This document shows positions 22,592 to 33,869 of a DNA stretch of 64,000 nucleotides, one piece after another. How positions within the stretch are numbered: position 1 is the stretch's first letter; each line of letters begins with the position of its first letter. The stretch lies in NCBI RefSeq assembly GCF_039555335.1, contig NC_092642.1, positions 13,216,243-13,280,242 of the forward strand, in the 5' to 3' direction. A program made the position numbers and the translations under genes. The notes beneath the pieces were generated by a model that made no database searches, was not told the DNA's origin, and worked only from the letters and a program-made list of their open reading frames with translations. The DNA is from Amphiura filiformis (Eukaryota; Echinodermata; Ophiuroidea; Amphilepidida; Amphiuridae).

Positions 22592-24168
22592 AACTAAGAA
22601 AGGATCATGAGAACATTATAGTACTTGAAGATAATGTCAATGTAACACTTGCAATTACGTTACAGCTATATTTAAAGCTTACAAACGCCCACCATTTAAT
22701 AAACATATTCATAAAGAGTTGCAAATAAAGATTGTGTATCTTACTCTTACTTTCATATGAACCTTTAAAAAGGCCATATTTTCAAGATGAAACGTTGCTG
22801 TACCTATAGGGGGCATAAAATCAAATACACACAATTCAAACATAATCGTCTTATTTTGTTTAACTATGAGAACATAAATAGAGGCGCAATTTGGTAAACA
22901 TTATTTTCAAACACAATGGAACAGTCACATTAAAAAAATCACCGCCACGTTTAAGATGCGGAGCGATAGCTGTCTGCAATTTTTTAACTCTTGGTCAATT
23001 TCGAGGTTTAAGCGCAAGAAGACCCTATATAATTTTGAAACATTCTGCATTTTATAATATAGATAGACATGTGGCACCTGGAGGCCGTTGCAGACTCTTC
23101 TTGTTATAAACACACGAATGGAAAAATGTAACCGTACCAGACAAGTTGTAAGACGACTGTTACTTGTCTGACCGTCCAGTTGTGGGGATTGTGAGCTTTG
23201 TTGTAAGTAATTCATAAACCAAAAGGCACTCTTGTCTATGCATTCAGTAACAAAATTAACAAGTTGAAACGCCGGCAACAAGTTGTGAGCCGTAGCTAAT
23301 GGACCACCGTTGAAGTTGATATGAAGTTAAGCGTCTTCATTATGTGTAGTATCCCAAAATGTTTGTTCCCAATTTTAAAAGCAGTTGTGATTAACCTTTT
23401 GAGGTTAAAATATGTGACCGTACAGCACGAATGAGCCGTAAATTCCCTAAATTGTATTCCGAGTTACAGTGTAAAATGTGTACGAAGGTCGTATTCATCG
23501 GTAACTGAAACTGGCACGACATCTATCTCATTTTGATAGTCAAACACCAATCAATAATCCTATTGTTGAAGTGGATAATAAGCTTCTACCTTAGATGGCT
23601 ATAGAAATTTTGGTAGCTCTGGTCTTTATTTGCTTTGGCTAAATCCTGTTCAAGTGGTGGGTTACCAGGAATTGTATTTTGTATAGGTATGTATAACCAA
23701 CAATTAACAATGAGAGAACTTTCTTAAACCTTGTTGACTTGGTGATGATTTGAAATGACCGCCAATTACGACTGTTTGATATTTATTGCCAGCAATGTGG
23801 AAAAAGAGACACATGTAGAAACGAAAAATATTACAATTTTGTTGAAGGAGCAAAGTTTAACAAACCATAACCCCGCTTCTGGATATCGGTTGAAGTCAAA
23901 TGATATACCATTTTAAAGCTTATCATGTATATTTTCTAAACACGAAATAAAACAAAATTGACCGGGGGAGGAATTTACGGCTCATTTGCCGTGACCGGTC
24001 ACATATGGTTTAAATATGATAGACTTAGAGTGGACATTGTAAATCAAGTATAAACTTTCATTGTCTAAAATGTCTCTTCTTATTATTTAAAAAAAGTATG
24101 AATCACGTTTCCCGACACTTGCTCGTATAAAAATACGCCTTTCAATTTTGAAAGAATTCCTTATGTAA
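22592..24168. other. No gene seen
   Basis: AT-rich. The minus-strand frame at 22925-23281 has no recognisable domain. No RNA gene or strong repeat was noted. Confidence 0.4.
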
Positions 24169-24397
24169 GGGACCGTTCACAAACACTTGTTAAGGAGGCC
24201 TGATGCAAAAAGGGACCCTGAAAATGTTTGACCCTCCTAAGGGGGGGCTGAAAAAATGACCACAAATTTTCCTGGGAAAATTGAGTTTATATGCTTTTCT
24301 ATGGTTTGACCCATAATTTTTATGTCAAAAAAAAGGGGGGGGGGCTGAAATTTTGAGATCTGTAAAGGCCCCCCTACAAGTGTTTGTGAACGGTCCC
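24169..24397. mobile_element. Harbinger-like MITE, copy 1 (poly-G rich)
   Basis: Terminal inverted repeats GGGACCGTTCACAAACACTT(GT) are nearly perfect at both ends, flanked by TAA on each side (24166-24168 and 24398-24400). A 3-bp TWA duplication and GG-type ends fit PIF/Harbinger. The inside has several G7-G10 runs and the phrase TGACCCATAATTTTTATGTC. A second copy lies at 52870-53151. Confidence 0.85.
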
Positions 24398-24400
24398 TAA

Positions 24401-24939
24401 CCTCTCTCTCTCAATGACTAAAACAAACTTGTAGTATAGGCTTATGCGCCTTAAGATGCAACAGCGTACTCAATGCCCCAATAGGATAGCTTTTGAGAAG
24501 CGAGACTTTCCGCATTGGAATATTTTTTCTCAGTAGCATCAATGCTTCAAGCTATTTTCGAAGTCTCTTTATGGACTTGGCTATAAGCATCTCTCTATTA
24601 TGGTTTATGTTGAACTTAATTTTACCATACATTCAAATATGCCCCATCTTCATTCAATTGAGAACACATTTATGAATCGTTAGGTGGATACTGTTATGTT
24701 CCGGAATTGTAAATCGTGACATTTTTAGGTTAAATAGCACCTGTGGTTCTATATATTCACAACTTTTCGCATTAAACCAATATTATATCATCTGCAAAAT
24801 ACAAAAATTAATGACCTGCATTTACCACTTTACACAAGAAAATGACATGGTTGTGGGTATAGAATGCGTTTTCACACCCACATTACTCCCATATTTCAGT
24901 ACGACACGGACTTGCATGATCCCAATTATCACTAGATCT
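24401..24939. other. No gene seen
   Basis: AT-rich. A 60-residue open frame at 24493-24675 has no recognisable features. Confidence 0.4.
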
Positions 24940-25926
24940 GGTTACAGATCTGGACCTAGCCGGGGCCGGAAATGCCAGTCTTAACTTAAAGTTTGACCTT
25001 TGACCGGCTATTATAGACATCTCACACCATTAATGGTGCATCACTGTAGCAGGGGCTTTATCCGTCTTCCATAGGCTGAGATACACCTACTTTTCTGTAA
25101 TTTTAAACATTTTTTTGCAAATTTGACGTTTTGACCTCCTTAATGACCTTTGACCCCAATATAAAAAAACCTCATATACACCGAGAAAATGCATTGTTAC
25201 AGTTTAAATTAAAAAATCTACTATGCTTAGTTATGGAGATAAAATTCTTGAAGTTATTTAGCTTAAAACCGGAAATGACGTCTAAATGACCTTTGACCAA
25301 AAAAATAAAAATACTGTGCATACATCAGGTAACACTAATGCATATATGAAGTTTATGTCACTCTGGTCTGGTTACGTTTTGAGATATAAAAAATGAACAT
25401 ATTTGATGATTTTTGGTTTTTGACCGGAAGCGACCCTTAATGACCTTTGACCCCAAAACTGTAGACACCCCAAAGACCCTAGTTGGTAGCAATGCATGTG
25501 TGCTAATGACAACACTCTGCTATGTAATTTGTAAATACAGTGATTTTTTTAAATATTTTTAGCTTTCAGACCGGAAATGACCCCCTTAATGACCTTTGAC
25601 CCCTTATCTGTGAACACCCTATAGGCACCGACCAAAGTCAAGTCACATGACCTAAGCATGTCACCATCACATGTTATTTGTGGAAGAAGATACATTTTAT
25701 AGTAAAAATCGCATTTTTGCCATTGTGAGCAGGTCAAAGGTCAAATGGAGTTCAATGTCATGTCACATGTGGGGACATAGTCAGTGTTGTTTGTGACCAA
25801 GTACGGTCAAAATCGGTCAAAGCATAACAGAGCTAGGGCGAAACGTGGCAAGTCACGCACGTGTTGCCAGAAGAAGAAAGATCCGATAGCATCACAAGAC
25901 CTAGCCGGTGTCCCGGCTAGGTAATA
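24940..25926. repeat. About 150-bp tandem units, each with TGACCTTTGACC
   Basis: Five degenerate units of about 145-150 bp occur in a row. Each ends in ACCGGAAxTGACxxCCTTAATGACC-like sequence followed by TTTGACC: sites start near 24999, 25141, 25291, 25441 and 25591. AGGTCAAAGGTCAAATG occurs on the opposite strand at 25731. The repeat is bracketed by GACCTAGCCGGGGCCGG (24953) and GACCTAGCCGGTGTCCCGGCTAGG (25900-25921), suggesting defined ends. It finishes about 23 bp below the stop codon of the minus-strand GPCR gene, so it would form much of that gene's 3' UTR or immediate downstream DNA. Confidence 0.85.
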
Positions 25927-25948
25927 ACACCGTAATAGGGATAGTACT

Positions 25949-26610
25949 TCAAACATACTTCTCTACGTTTTGCGACGTAACTCTACTAGCTATAGTACAG
26001 CGTTTCGATCCATTACGATACTTGTGTCCATTTTGGTGCATATGTAGAAGCTCCATGGTGTAATGATTGTGTTCTGAATTATTTCTGGTTAATCTACTCG
26101 GGGTTGTAGTTCCACTAATAGGACGTCCCCTTTTCCATACAAATGAAGACACTAAAAGTGAACGATATCTGCGTCCGCTGAAAGCGTACACAAATGGATT
26201 CAGGGCTGAGTTGGAGTATGATAAGCATAAGCAAAACGATGTTACGTACCGATGAATTTCGATATTAAATAACGTTACAAGGTGCACAGTGTGAAGTGGG
26301 CCCCAGCACAACCCAAATAAGACAACAACTAGAAGAGTCATCCTGGTAACTTTCCATCTGCGCCTGCGCAGCGTGTTTACAGATGACGAGGCTAGTTGAC
26401 GACGTCCACGCCAAACTCGTTCTAGTATTCGTCCGTAACAATAGAACATTACAGCAAATGGTAAAATATAGAACATAATAATGGCGTAAATCTCATAGAA
26501 GACAGGACCATTTTCTGTTCTGAAGCGTGGAGTACACATTCGAATATTTGTATATAAAGTTTCAACCAAGCTGTAGTAGATAGCTATAGGAATGTGTAGA
26601 AGAAACGAAC
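25949..26610 (-). CDS. Kisspeptin-receptor-like GPCR, last coding exon (TM4-TM7 and tail)
   Basis: This terminal coding exon of a rhodopsin-class neuropeptide receptor encodes 219 residues plus stop after splicing. The exon begins after the acceptor TTGGTGTTACAG with GT, completing a Gly codon from the TM3 exon (31476-31611). Visible in order are the end of TM4 and extracellular loop 2 with its conserved Cys (about residue 25, RMCTPRF), TM5 (about 38-60, FYILPFAVMFYCYGRI), a basic third loop (RRRRWKVTRM), TM6 with CWGP (101-104), TM7 with NSALNPFVYAF (about 133-143, the NPxxY activation motif), and a cytoplasmic tail of about 75 residues. Similarity in the paired exon to vertebrate kisspeptin receptors, and CWGP with SYSNSALNP here, favour a kisspeptin/GPR54-like receptor. 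Galanin or allatostatin-A receptor relatives are the main alternatives. Expected role: plasma-membrane receptor for an amidated peptide signalling through G proteins. No polyadenylation signal was found close to the stop, where a repeat begins. Confidence 0.9.
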
Positions 26611-29304
26611 CTGTAACACCAAAGAACAACAAAAAACCATATTATTATAACGGACTCACTGTGATATTTTAATTAATATTTTGAGACTTCATAAAATTAT
26701 TTTTATAATTCCATTGTGCTTTACTACACCATTTTGGCATGACAATATGATTGTAAATACAACTAAACCCTCCTTTGGGGACACATCTTTTTCGCGATAC
26801 CTCAAAAGGATTAAAATACATTGACCGATTATTACCTTTATCCATTCGTCTCTGTTAAAGAAACGGTTTGTCTCAGAGGAAAATTCTGATTACTTATTGT
26901 AACAGTAAAATGACAAATGCTAGGTGGTATGCATTTGATTACAAAGGCTATCCAAAACGTACGATTTCTTTTATTGCAATTTTGAGAAACTTTTGTTTTT
27001 GCCGGTTTTTTTACCCTTATGACCAATAAATAGACAAAAAAGTAAGAAGAAAACCACACCATCCAAAAACTAACATAAATCAATTATGTTTTGTGTAAAT
27101 GGTAGCCAACAAATTTTGCCTTCTCCTATGTAAGAAAAAAGTTTTCAAATATCACAACATTCTTTGGGCCGCCTGACGAAAGTGCATGAGAGCCTTATAT
27201 TGAGAGGAGCGTGAAAGCGAGAAGAGAACACTGGAGAGAGATATATACACAAATAGGCGGAAGACTGATTAAGATAGTGAGAGGAGAGAAAGCAAGCGGA
27301 GAATGAGCGAGAGCGAATGAGAAAACAATTATATGTCACAGAAATACTACTGCACTGCCAGAATAAGCAACATGAAGATTTTGTAATGTACACTTTCCAT
27401 TTAATGTTTACTTGTGAAAACGAATTTCCCAAGGTGCAAGATTAAAATGAATGCATTCTGAATTGAGTTAATAAAATAAAAAGGAAAATGGGGCCTGGAG
27501 ATATATAAAGAACACAAGAAGAAGAACAGAATAAAAATGTTACAAGAAACTGATAAAGAAATAAAAGAAAGAAAACAATAATCATGAAAGTCATTAATAA
27601 TGAGACATTGAACTTAAATTGATCCTTGCATACCTGATAATGATACACCTATATTAAACTAAATACCCAGATGTGTCAAAAGATATTAAAAGACTGACAA
27701 GGGAGTTTTCAAATGCATTTCTAACGTTTTATCCGGATGTATATATTTTATTTAACACATAACACTATACAGCGAACGATGCGTTTTAAAGCATTTAGAA
27801 TTTAATGATAATACATTATTCACAATGCAATTAGTACCTTTCTCAAACGCCGTTTACGGGTTTATGACTGGTTATCAGACTTTGCTACCTTTTTTGTAAG
27901 CTACCTGAGTTGTTTTACCGGAGCAGGTTAAGTGGTTAAAGCACTTAAAAACTAATATAGAGATATTAAACGGCCACAGAAAATACGCGCAGAATGCACT
28001 ATAATGTAAAAGTAACTTTTAAACCATTATCCCCTTTCCCAAACAAACTCGGCGCTGTTGAAATGGGTTAAATCGTTTTAGACCGGTTGGAGAGCCCGCA
28101 TCATTGATCCTTTGTGTTATATTATTTAGCTAACTTCTGCAAAATCTCTGTGAAATTATTAATTTACATTGAACGAAACATCTAATGTTACAATGTTGCA
28201 TACCAAATCATTCATAAAGTACGAAATTTGTGAAAAATATGAAAAAGTTTAATATATGCTTCAATTGACCAGTAATATAACGAATGTTTCTTGCACAACA
28301 TTATCTGGTTTAAATATATCAAAAGTACAGCATCGTGGGCTCACAACAGAGGGTATGTATTTTCCACTGGAGAAAATTAAAGTGAACTTTCTTGTCGTGA
28401 CAGTTGCTGCTTCCAAGGATGTAGGGTTCCCGGGAACAAACCACTCAGAAGCGGTGAGTTTGTAAGAAATGGCAGAAAGTGGATGGGTATTTCGGTGGCT
28501 CTTCTCGCTTTTGCATTATGAAGTAATATACTGTAGTGTGTATATGTTATGGGTTTAATCACCGTGAGCAATGTGTGGATCAGTCAATACAGTACGACGA
28601 CAACTTAGCTCACTTTCGGTAATTTTTACCGGCTTGACCTCTGATGTTACGTAACAAAATGATGAAAATAAGCCGGCACTGAAATACGGCTTTTTGGAAA
28701 ACACTCACAAAATTGAATAAGCGAGTCATTTCTCTCTTAATTCCCCTATTGATGCCCATAGATAAGATTTGAAACATGAGTATAAAGCAAACAATAACTT
28801 ATAAAAGTTGAATTATTGCGGAAAAATAATGTGGTGCGCGAAGTAGCTTAAAAATTCGAAATAACGCATGTCACGATCACTAAAATGGTTATATCAATAA
28901 CTGTGAGCAAACGCGGCCAAAACGCTTTTCTGTAATGATAAATATTAACTAACTTCAGCTTGTATTAAATTTTCAACGAAAAATATTGCTGTAATAATCG
29001 AGTCGTAGGTTGAAAAGTTGCTTTCAATGAAGCCTCGTGTCGTAATCATGCGTGGCCATTGGTGAGCAGTGTCACCAGGAAAATTAAGCTAAAATTACCA
29101 GCCGGCCGTGTCCAATCCATATATCGATTATTAATTACCTAGTGAAGTTTATTTATTAATATCAAAACACTGCCTTTGTCTTACAAAATATTGAAGTCAA
29201 TATAAAAAGGAATATCACTTTATTTCAATCAAGGATTGTTATTGAGTGAGACACTGACTGAGAAACAAGCTTGCAAAAAAGCCCGACTGTTTTGTAACAG
29301 ATTG

Positions 29305-29370
29305 TGGTGATGGTGTAGTGGTTAATACTTTTGGTTCGAAACCTTACCTTAGCGTTTTGGAATCTGTTTT
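29305..29370 (+). repeat. Possible tRNA-derived SINE trace
   Basis: Contains an A-box-like TGGTGTAGTGG and a GGTTCGAAACC B-box-like string. The spacing of about 24 bp is too short for a real tRNA gene, so this is at most a degraded SINE head. Confidence 0.3.
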
Positions 29371-29908
29371 CCCTCTCTTGTCTTATTATGTGGGGGTCGG
29401 GGTGTAGGCCCATCATTTATAATTGTTTTGAAATATCAATGCAATACGTCTTTTACCACTGTCTTCCCTGATATTTTTTTCTTGATGCGTTTATCAAATC
29501 ATGATATAGATTCAGCCATAAATGCACGAATGATTTTTTCAAATCTGATTTTTTGGCATATTTGTCATTTTTACGCATGTCCCAACTTAAACCACTTGCT
29601 TAACCTAATTGGAATCAGTCAGATTTGAGTGCCTCTTTGATGTCTTATTAAGGCAGTTAATCCCCCGTGGCACAGCTGCAGTATTCAACGGTGCTTTCTT
29701 TTTCTCTCATTTTACCTCATTATTTCTGATTCAAATAACCAGAAACTTCATGGCAATTGTATACTATTATTATAAATATTTTCATAATTTTGACCAAGAA
29801 TAATAAACTGAAATTGGACCAAAATCGTATATTGTGTTTTTAAAGAAAATATAAAACCTAGGATTAAGAAAAACATAAAACCGAGTTAAACTCAAAAAAT
29901 CAAAATTA

Positions 29909-29993
29909 CGAGCATCCTACCGGGGTTCGAACCAGTAGTGAATAGATTGTGCGTCCAAATATTTACCGTTAAGCCATACGAGTGGTTCGGTCG
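29909..29993 (-). repeat. tRNA-derived SINE head
   Basis: On the minus strand an A box (TGGCTTAACGG) and a perfect B box (GGTTCGAACCC) are spaced as in a tRNA. The acceptor stem does not pair convincingly. The sequence downstream is an A/T-rich tail. This is a SINE head or tRNA pseudogene rather than a functional tRNA. It is nested in the 28590-30622 element. Confidence 0.65.
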
Positions 29994-30622
29994 TTTGGTT
30001 TTAAAAGAAATCTTATTCTCACTCAGTGGCTCACTCGTGTATACATCATCCAAATAATGTAATACCAACATTTATGCTGACTTTAAAATTGTTTAAACGT
30101 TGTGAGCGTTTTTTCAAGGTAGATAACCATCAATGGACAATTAGCAACACACCGCGTGACAGAGTTACTCTAAAGCCAATATTTCAACATCTTCAATAAA
30201 CGACTAGGCATATAGAGCTATCAAATTTCATGATTCTTTTAGGCAAGCTAACTTTAGTTATTATCTAACATGATACCCGTTTTTGACGCTCGCGCTTTTT
30301 CTTGCTTAATGATATGAACGTTTTTTTGATTATGACACGATTTTTTTCTCATTTTTCCTGCTACTTTGGGTATGTTCAAGCTTCGTTATTTCCCATATAA
30401 TCAAACTTTTACACTTTATTTGTTGCTTTACACGAATGTTCAATATCTTATCCGTGGTACATAATTTAAGCAGAAAACGACACGTTTCTTGCATTTCTGG
30501 AGCTATTTTGCTAAAACGAGTTTGCAGGCTAAATTTTCAACATTGTGTTACGTAACCCGTGCTCACCAACCCGTAATAATTTTGTACCGAACAAAAAAGG
30601 TCACGAAGTTGCCGTCGTGCTG

Positions 30623-31440
30623 ATTATAATTCGATAATTTTCATCAACGTACTCAAGAACACTAATTTGTTAGGGTATTGATGTCATGTCTTATAATCCT
30701 GTTGCGTTAAATTGAGTTGGTCCGAAGAAGCCATTGGATGGGTGACTGAATATATCTTTTTATCGTCAGACACACATTTTGTTATTGCATATCACAATAG
30801 TATATTTATTTCTCTGCATAGTGGCATCGTCTTGTGTCAGCGTCTTGGGTTCCGGGAACGCCGATGAGTTTAGTCGGCGATATTTTGCACTAAATCTTAA
30901 ACACACGTTGATGTATAAATCCAGCCAGGAAGCTGCCATTAAAAGTTCAAACTTCCCTTCTTGAGTTTACAATGTTTGAGTGAATTATTCATTCCAGTCA
31001 GCTACTCAATTACTTAAGTCTTTAATTTAGAATTACAAACTGGTATTAGCAGTTTTCAATTAATTTATTTTTAGTTTCCGATACAACCACGTACTTCATC
31101 CGCCTTGAACATCTTCAGTTTAAATTCTATTGGAAACACTATATTTTCGAAATTGATGTTTTACGAGAAACTCGTCATACTACTGTTAATTTCGTTACCT
31201 TACAAGGTCAATATCTTTAAAAAAAAGGCAAATGTAAAAAAATAAAAATAAAACCGTTCCTAGAATGGAACTCAATACTAAGAAATAAACCAAAAACATT
31301 TTTTGGAAAGTGTATTTTTGTATTATGAGGTGTCAAAAATAGCAAAAAATCACCTGTTTGAGATTTTCTCCATATTGTTTGTTCGTGGGTCAAATATGAA
31401 TCACTCATCTCTAACGAGCATAGTTAAAATTAAACTTAAA
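30623..31440. other. Intronic sequence, no further features
   Basis: AT-rich intron sequence between the inverted-repeat element and the TM3 exon. Open frames here are short and unrecognisable. Confidence 0.4.
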
Positions 31441-31475
31441 TTATTATTTAACGAACTACTCACTACATCACTTAC

Positions 31476-31611
31476 CTAGCCATATAAATAAATTAATTAT
31501 CATCGTTCTCCATACTGTTCTTGTGTGTAATGATTGCATAGGGTGGAGTATTACTCGATATCTGTCGACTGTCATAGCCATGAGTGTAGCACACGATGCT
31601 TGGACGGACAC
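31476..31611 (-). CDS. Kisspeptin-receptor-like GPCR, TM3/DRY exon
   Basis: This 136-bp internal exon starts after acceptor TTTATAG and ends at CTA G|GTAAGT, a strong donor. It encodes 45 residues plus the first base of a Gly codon. VSVQASCATLMAMTVDRY is TM3 with the DRY motif at residues 16-18, followed by the second intracellular loop (ILHPMQSLHTRTVW) and the start of TM4 (LFIWLG). Human KISS1R, as I recall it, reads VSVQATCATLTAMSVDRW in this position and also reaches the xIWxG of TM4 after 45 residues, so the two segments have equal length. The phase-1 end joins in frame to 25949-26610, giving WLGSFLLHIP. The upstream exon (TM1-TM2) was not found in the rest of the window. A mutated partial copy lies about 310 bp upstream at 31921-32014. 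Confidence 0.88.
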
Positions 31612-31920
31612 CTATAAAGATATAAGCAATCAATCAATCAATCAATTAATAATCCATCAAATGTATCGAACGATCAGTCGATCGATATCTGCTATTTTTC
31701 AAATTATGCAAATTAGATAGCGGATACCCCAAATTCGGTAAGCACATTTGAATCCCCTTTTCACACGTTACTTTTACACACATTTTTTCATTGGATATTT
31801 TCAAACTCTACCGACATGTATCTGGTTTTGTCGAAAAGTAAATAAATGTCATCCACAATTGACTTCCTTATGAATAGGGTGCGGTATTATTGATTTTAAT
31901 ATTTTGACCTAAAACCAAAG
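31612..31920 (-). other. Sequence between the intact TM3 exon and its copy
   Basis: Includes (CAAT)n-like ATCAATCAATCA sequence next to both exon copies and a segment at 31712-31772 (AGATAGCGGATACCCxAAATT, CCCCTTTTCACACGTTAC) that reappears at 34815-34877. Both repeats suggest local segmental copying. Confidence 0.55.
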
Positions 31921-32014
31921 TTCTAGTGTGTAATGATTGCATAGGGTGGAGTATTACTCGATAGCTGTCGACTGTCATGGCCATGAGTGTAGCACACGAT
32001 GCTTGGACGGACAC
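31921..32014 (-). pseudogene. Truncated duplicate of the GPCR TM3 exon, DRY changed to DSY
   Basis: About 91 of the first 94 bases match the intact exon, including the preceding TATAG acceptor and the ATCAATCAAT-type flank. Two substitutions are evident in the shared coding part: a silent GCT to GCC in MAM and AGA to AGC, which turns the conserved Arg of DRY into Ser (TVDSYRV). Homology ends after HTRT. The following sequence reads LVLGQN with no TM4 residues, and no donor lies in the expected position. If spliced in, it would not yield a normal receptor. High identity points to a recent local duplication. Confidence 0.8.
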
Positions 32015-32044
32015 CTATAATAAAGATATAATCAATTAATCAAT

Positions 32045-32435
32045 CAATTCTTTATGCCTAAAATATCGGCAGCCCACGTTACTCTGGGGAAAATTTCAAA
32101 ATGCGAATTAATTTCCCCCAATTTTATCCATTTGATTGTCAAAGATAAAGATTTTAATTGCTTTTTCCTTTTTATCATGCAATTTTTATCACCTGTTTCA
32201 TGTATATATCCCACAGAGCACGGCTAAATACGGAAAGTAAGATATTTGACGGTGCAGCATGTGGTGATCTACTACATCGCAAAATCACATTTCTATCATT
32301 GCAATTGACAAACAAATTTGTACCCGTATAAATGTCTAGACTTGTTTCTCCTCTTATCCAGAATTTTTGATTTTTTTTTCGAGCGACAGCATTCATTCAT
32401 AATAAATACTGTACTTTCACACATCGACCTATCGC
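32045..32435. other. No further exon seen
   Basis: AT-rich. The minus-strand frame at 32175-32396 has no receptor-like features. The missing upstream GPCR exon was specifically looked for here and not found. Confidence 0.4.
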
Positions 32436-32439
32436 AGGT

Positions 32440-32520
32440 TTCCGTGGCACAGTAGTTAGAGCGCAAGACTATTGATCCGGGCTTCTGATTTTGTGGACAA
32501 GTTCAAAACCGGTGATCATC
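32440..32520 (+). repeat. Degraded tRNA-derived SINE head
   Basis: A tRNA-like start (CCGTGGCACAGTAGTTAGAG, A box TGGCACAGTAG) is followed about 45 bp later by AAGTTCAAAACCGGTGATC, a worn B box. There is no clean acceptor pairing, so it is not a functional tRNA. Confidence 0.5.
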
Positions 32521-32830
32521 TGAGTTTTTCCACGTTTTATCAAACAATTTATTGTTATGAATCAACGAATTTTAAACATCCACAGGTATATTGTGATATT
32601 ATTTTTTATCACTTCAAGATGTTCATGCACGGATATGTCCTGTTTATTTATACATGTATTAGTCCAGGCCTGTATTAGACATTAATATTTACATGTAGAG
32701 GGTTAAAAGCCAGAAAGTGAGTTACGGTTATCTGGTGCTCAACCATCAATGTGTTGTTGTCAATTGCATGTTCTTAGTGCACATCATTCAATTATAAAGT
32801 ACAAAGTGTATATTCATTATATAGGTCTAA

Positions 32831-33863
32831 TACAGGGTGTCCCAGAAAAAATTACCGGGCAAATGAATTTGGACGTAAGTCGAAAACTAGACCTCAAAAT
32901 CCAAAAATCTAAACATCAACGTGTAGCCCATCTTATTCTGCATCTTACTGGAATCGGTTGACTGATCGTGAAGAAATGAGCGATTGTATAACGCATGTGT
33001 CAATTCACTTCATTCCAAGTTTGAAAGAAAGCTCATTCAACACAATGTGCACTAGTGGTTAAACTGTCAATGTCCTTCATATTTTGTTCTGTGAAATCCT
33101 TTTCGTTCCTTTTAAACAACCTGTTTCTTGCAAAACATTCAATTTTGTTCAAATTTGAAAACCTGCATGATATTGAAAATGAAAGCTTGCATGTAAGATG
33201 ATGCTCAGTATTTGTAAATATCTTTTTTCGTTAATGTTGATATAATGTTGCATAAAGAATTGCTACATAAAGAATTGCAGCTGGCTTAAACATTTCTCAC
33301 ACACATTAATGTTTTCGGAATATTTCCAAGAAATTGTAATGCAAAGTTTAAATCTTTTAAAACTTTAACATTGATGTTGCGTGGTATCAAAAATCACACG
33401 TAAACCTGTAAGCACTTCATCATTGTCATTCTTGGCTCAAATGTTCTTTGTAAAGTATATTTGTACAACCTAAAGAAAAAGTTGGAGAGCTTCCAATTGC
33501 AGAAATCAAAATTTTTTCGGACAAACTGTTATTCATCTGTAGTGAAAACATGAATGACATAGCACCGTCTGATTTTAATGGATAATGTGAACTAAATTTA
33601 ATGAGATACACAAACTTTAGGAAGCGGTGAGCGAGTATGAAAAAAGCGCCTGTTGATCAAACTTGGAATGAACTGCATTGATGCACGCATTATGCAATCG
33701 TTCATTGCTTCGGAACCAGTCAACCGAATCAAATAAAGTTTTTGTATGTGATGCGCAACAAAATAGGCTACGCGCTACATTTTGAATTTTTTGATTCTTA
33801 TGTCTATTTCTCGACTTACGTTCAATTTTATTCACTCGGTAATTGTTTATGGGACACCCTGTA
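32831..33863. mobile_element. TA-flanked element with long inverted repeats, about 1.03 kb
   Basis: The ends TACAGGGTGTCCCAGAAAA and, inverted, TACAGGGTGTCCCATAAAC continue as inverted copies through AATTACCG, AACGTAAGTCGA(A/G)AA, TCAAAATCxAAAAATCTAAA, TCGGTTGACTG, CATTCCAAGTTTGA, giving arms of at least 200 bp. TA bounds both sides. It shares the ACAGGGTGTCCCA terminus with the element at 8147-9160. No transposase remains were seen, so this is a Tc1/mariner-type non-autonomous foldback element. Confidence 0.85.
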
Positions 33864-33869
33864 GAATGA

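Larger units (their letters stand above)
28590..30622. mobile_element. Decayed element with about 400-bp terminal inverted repeats
   Basis: The left end CAGTACGACGACAACTT and the inverted right end CAGCACGACGGCAACTT start arms that can be followed inward, with gaps, for about 400 bp. Matching blocks include TTACGTAACA, AAATGATG(AAAAT), GATAAGAT, TATAAAGCAA and ATATCAATAA/ATATCATTAA. The central 1.2 kb holds a minus-strand SINE head and a tRNA-like trace near 29300. No transposase was recognised. Long, degenerate arms mark a foldback or long-TIR DNA element. It lies wholly within the GPCR intron. Confidence 0.7.
26611..31475 (-). other. Intron of the GPCR gene
   Basis: Bounded on the minus strand by donor CTAG|GTAAGT (31475 downward) and acceptor TTACAG (26612-26611), phase 1. 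It contains purine-rich sequence at 27150-27320 (GAGAG-rich on the plus strand), a long inverted-repeat element at 28590-30622 and a SINE head within that. No further exon was recognised in it. Confidence 0.8.
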
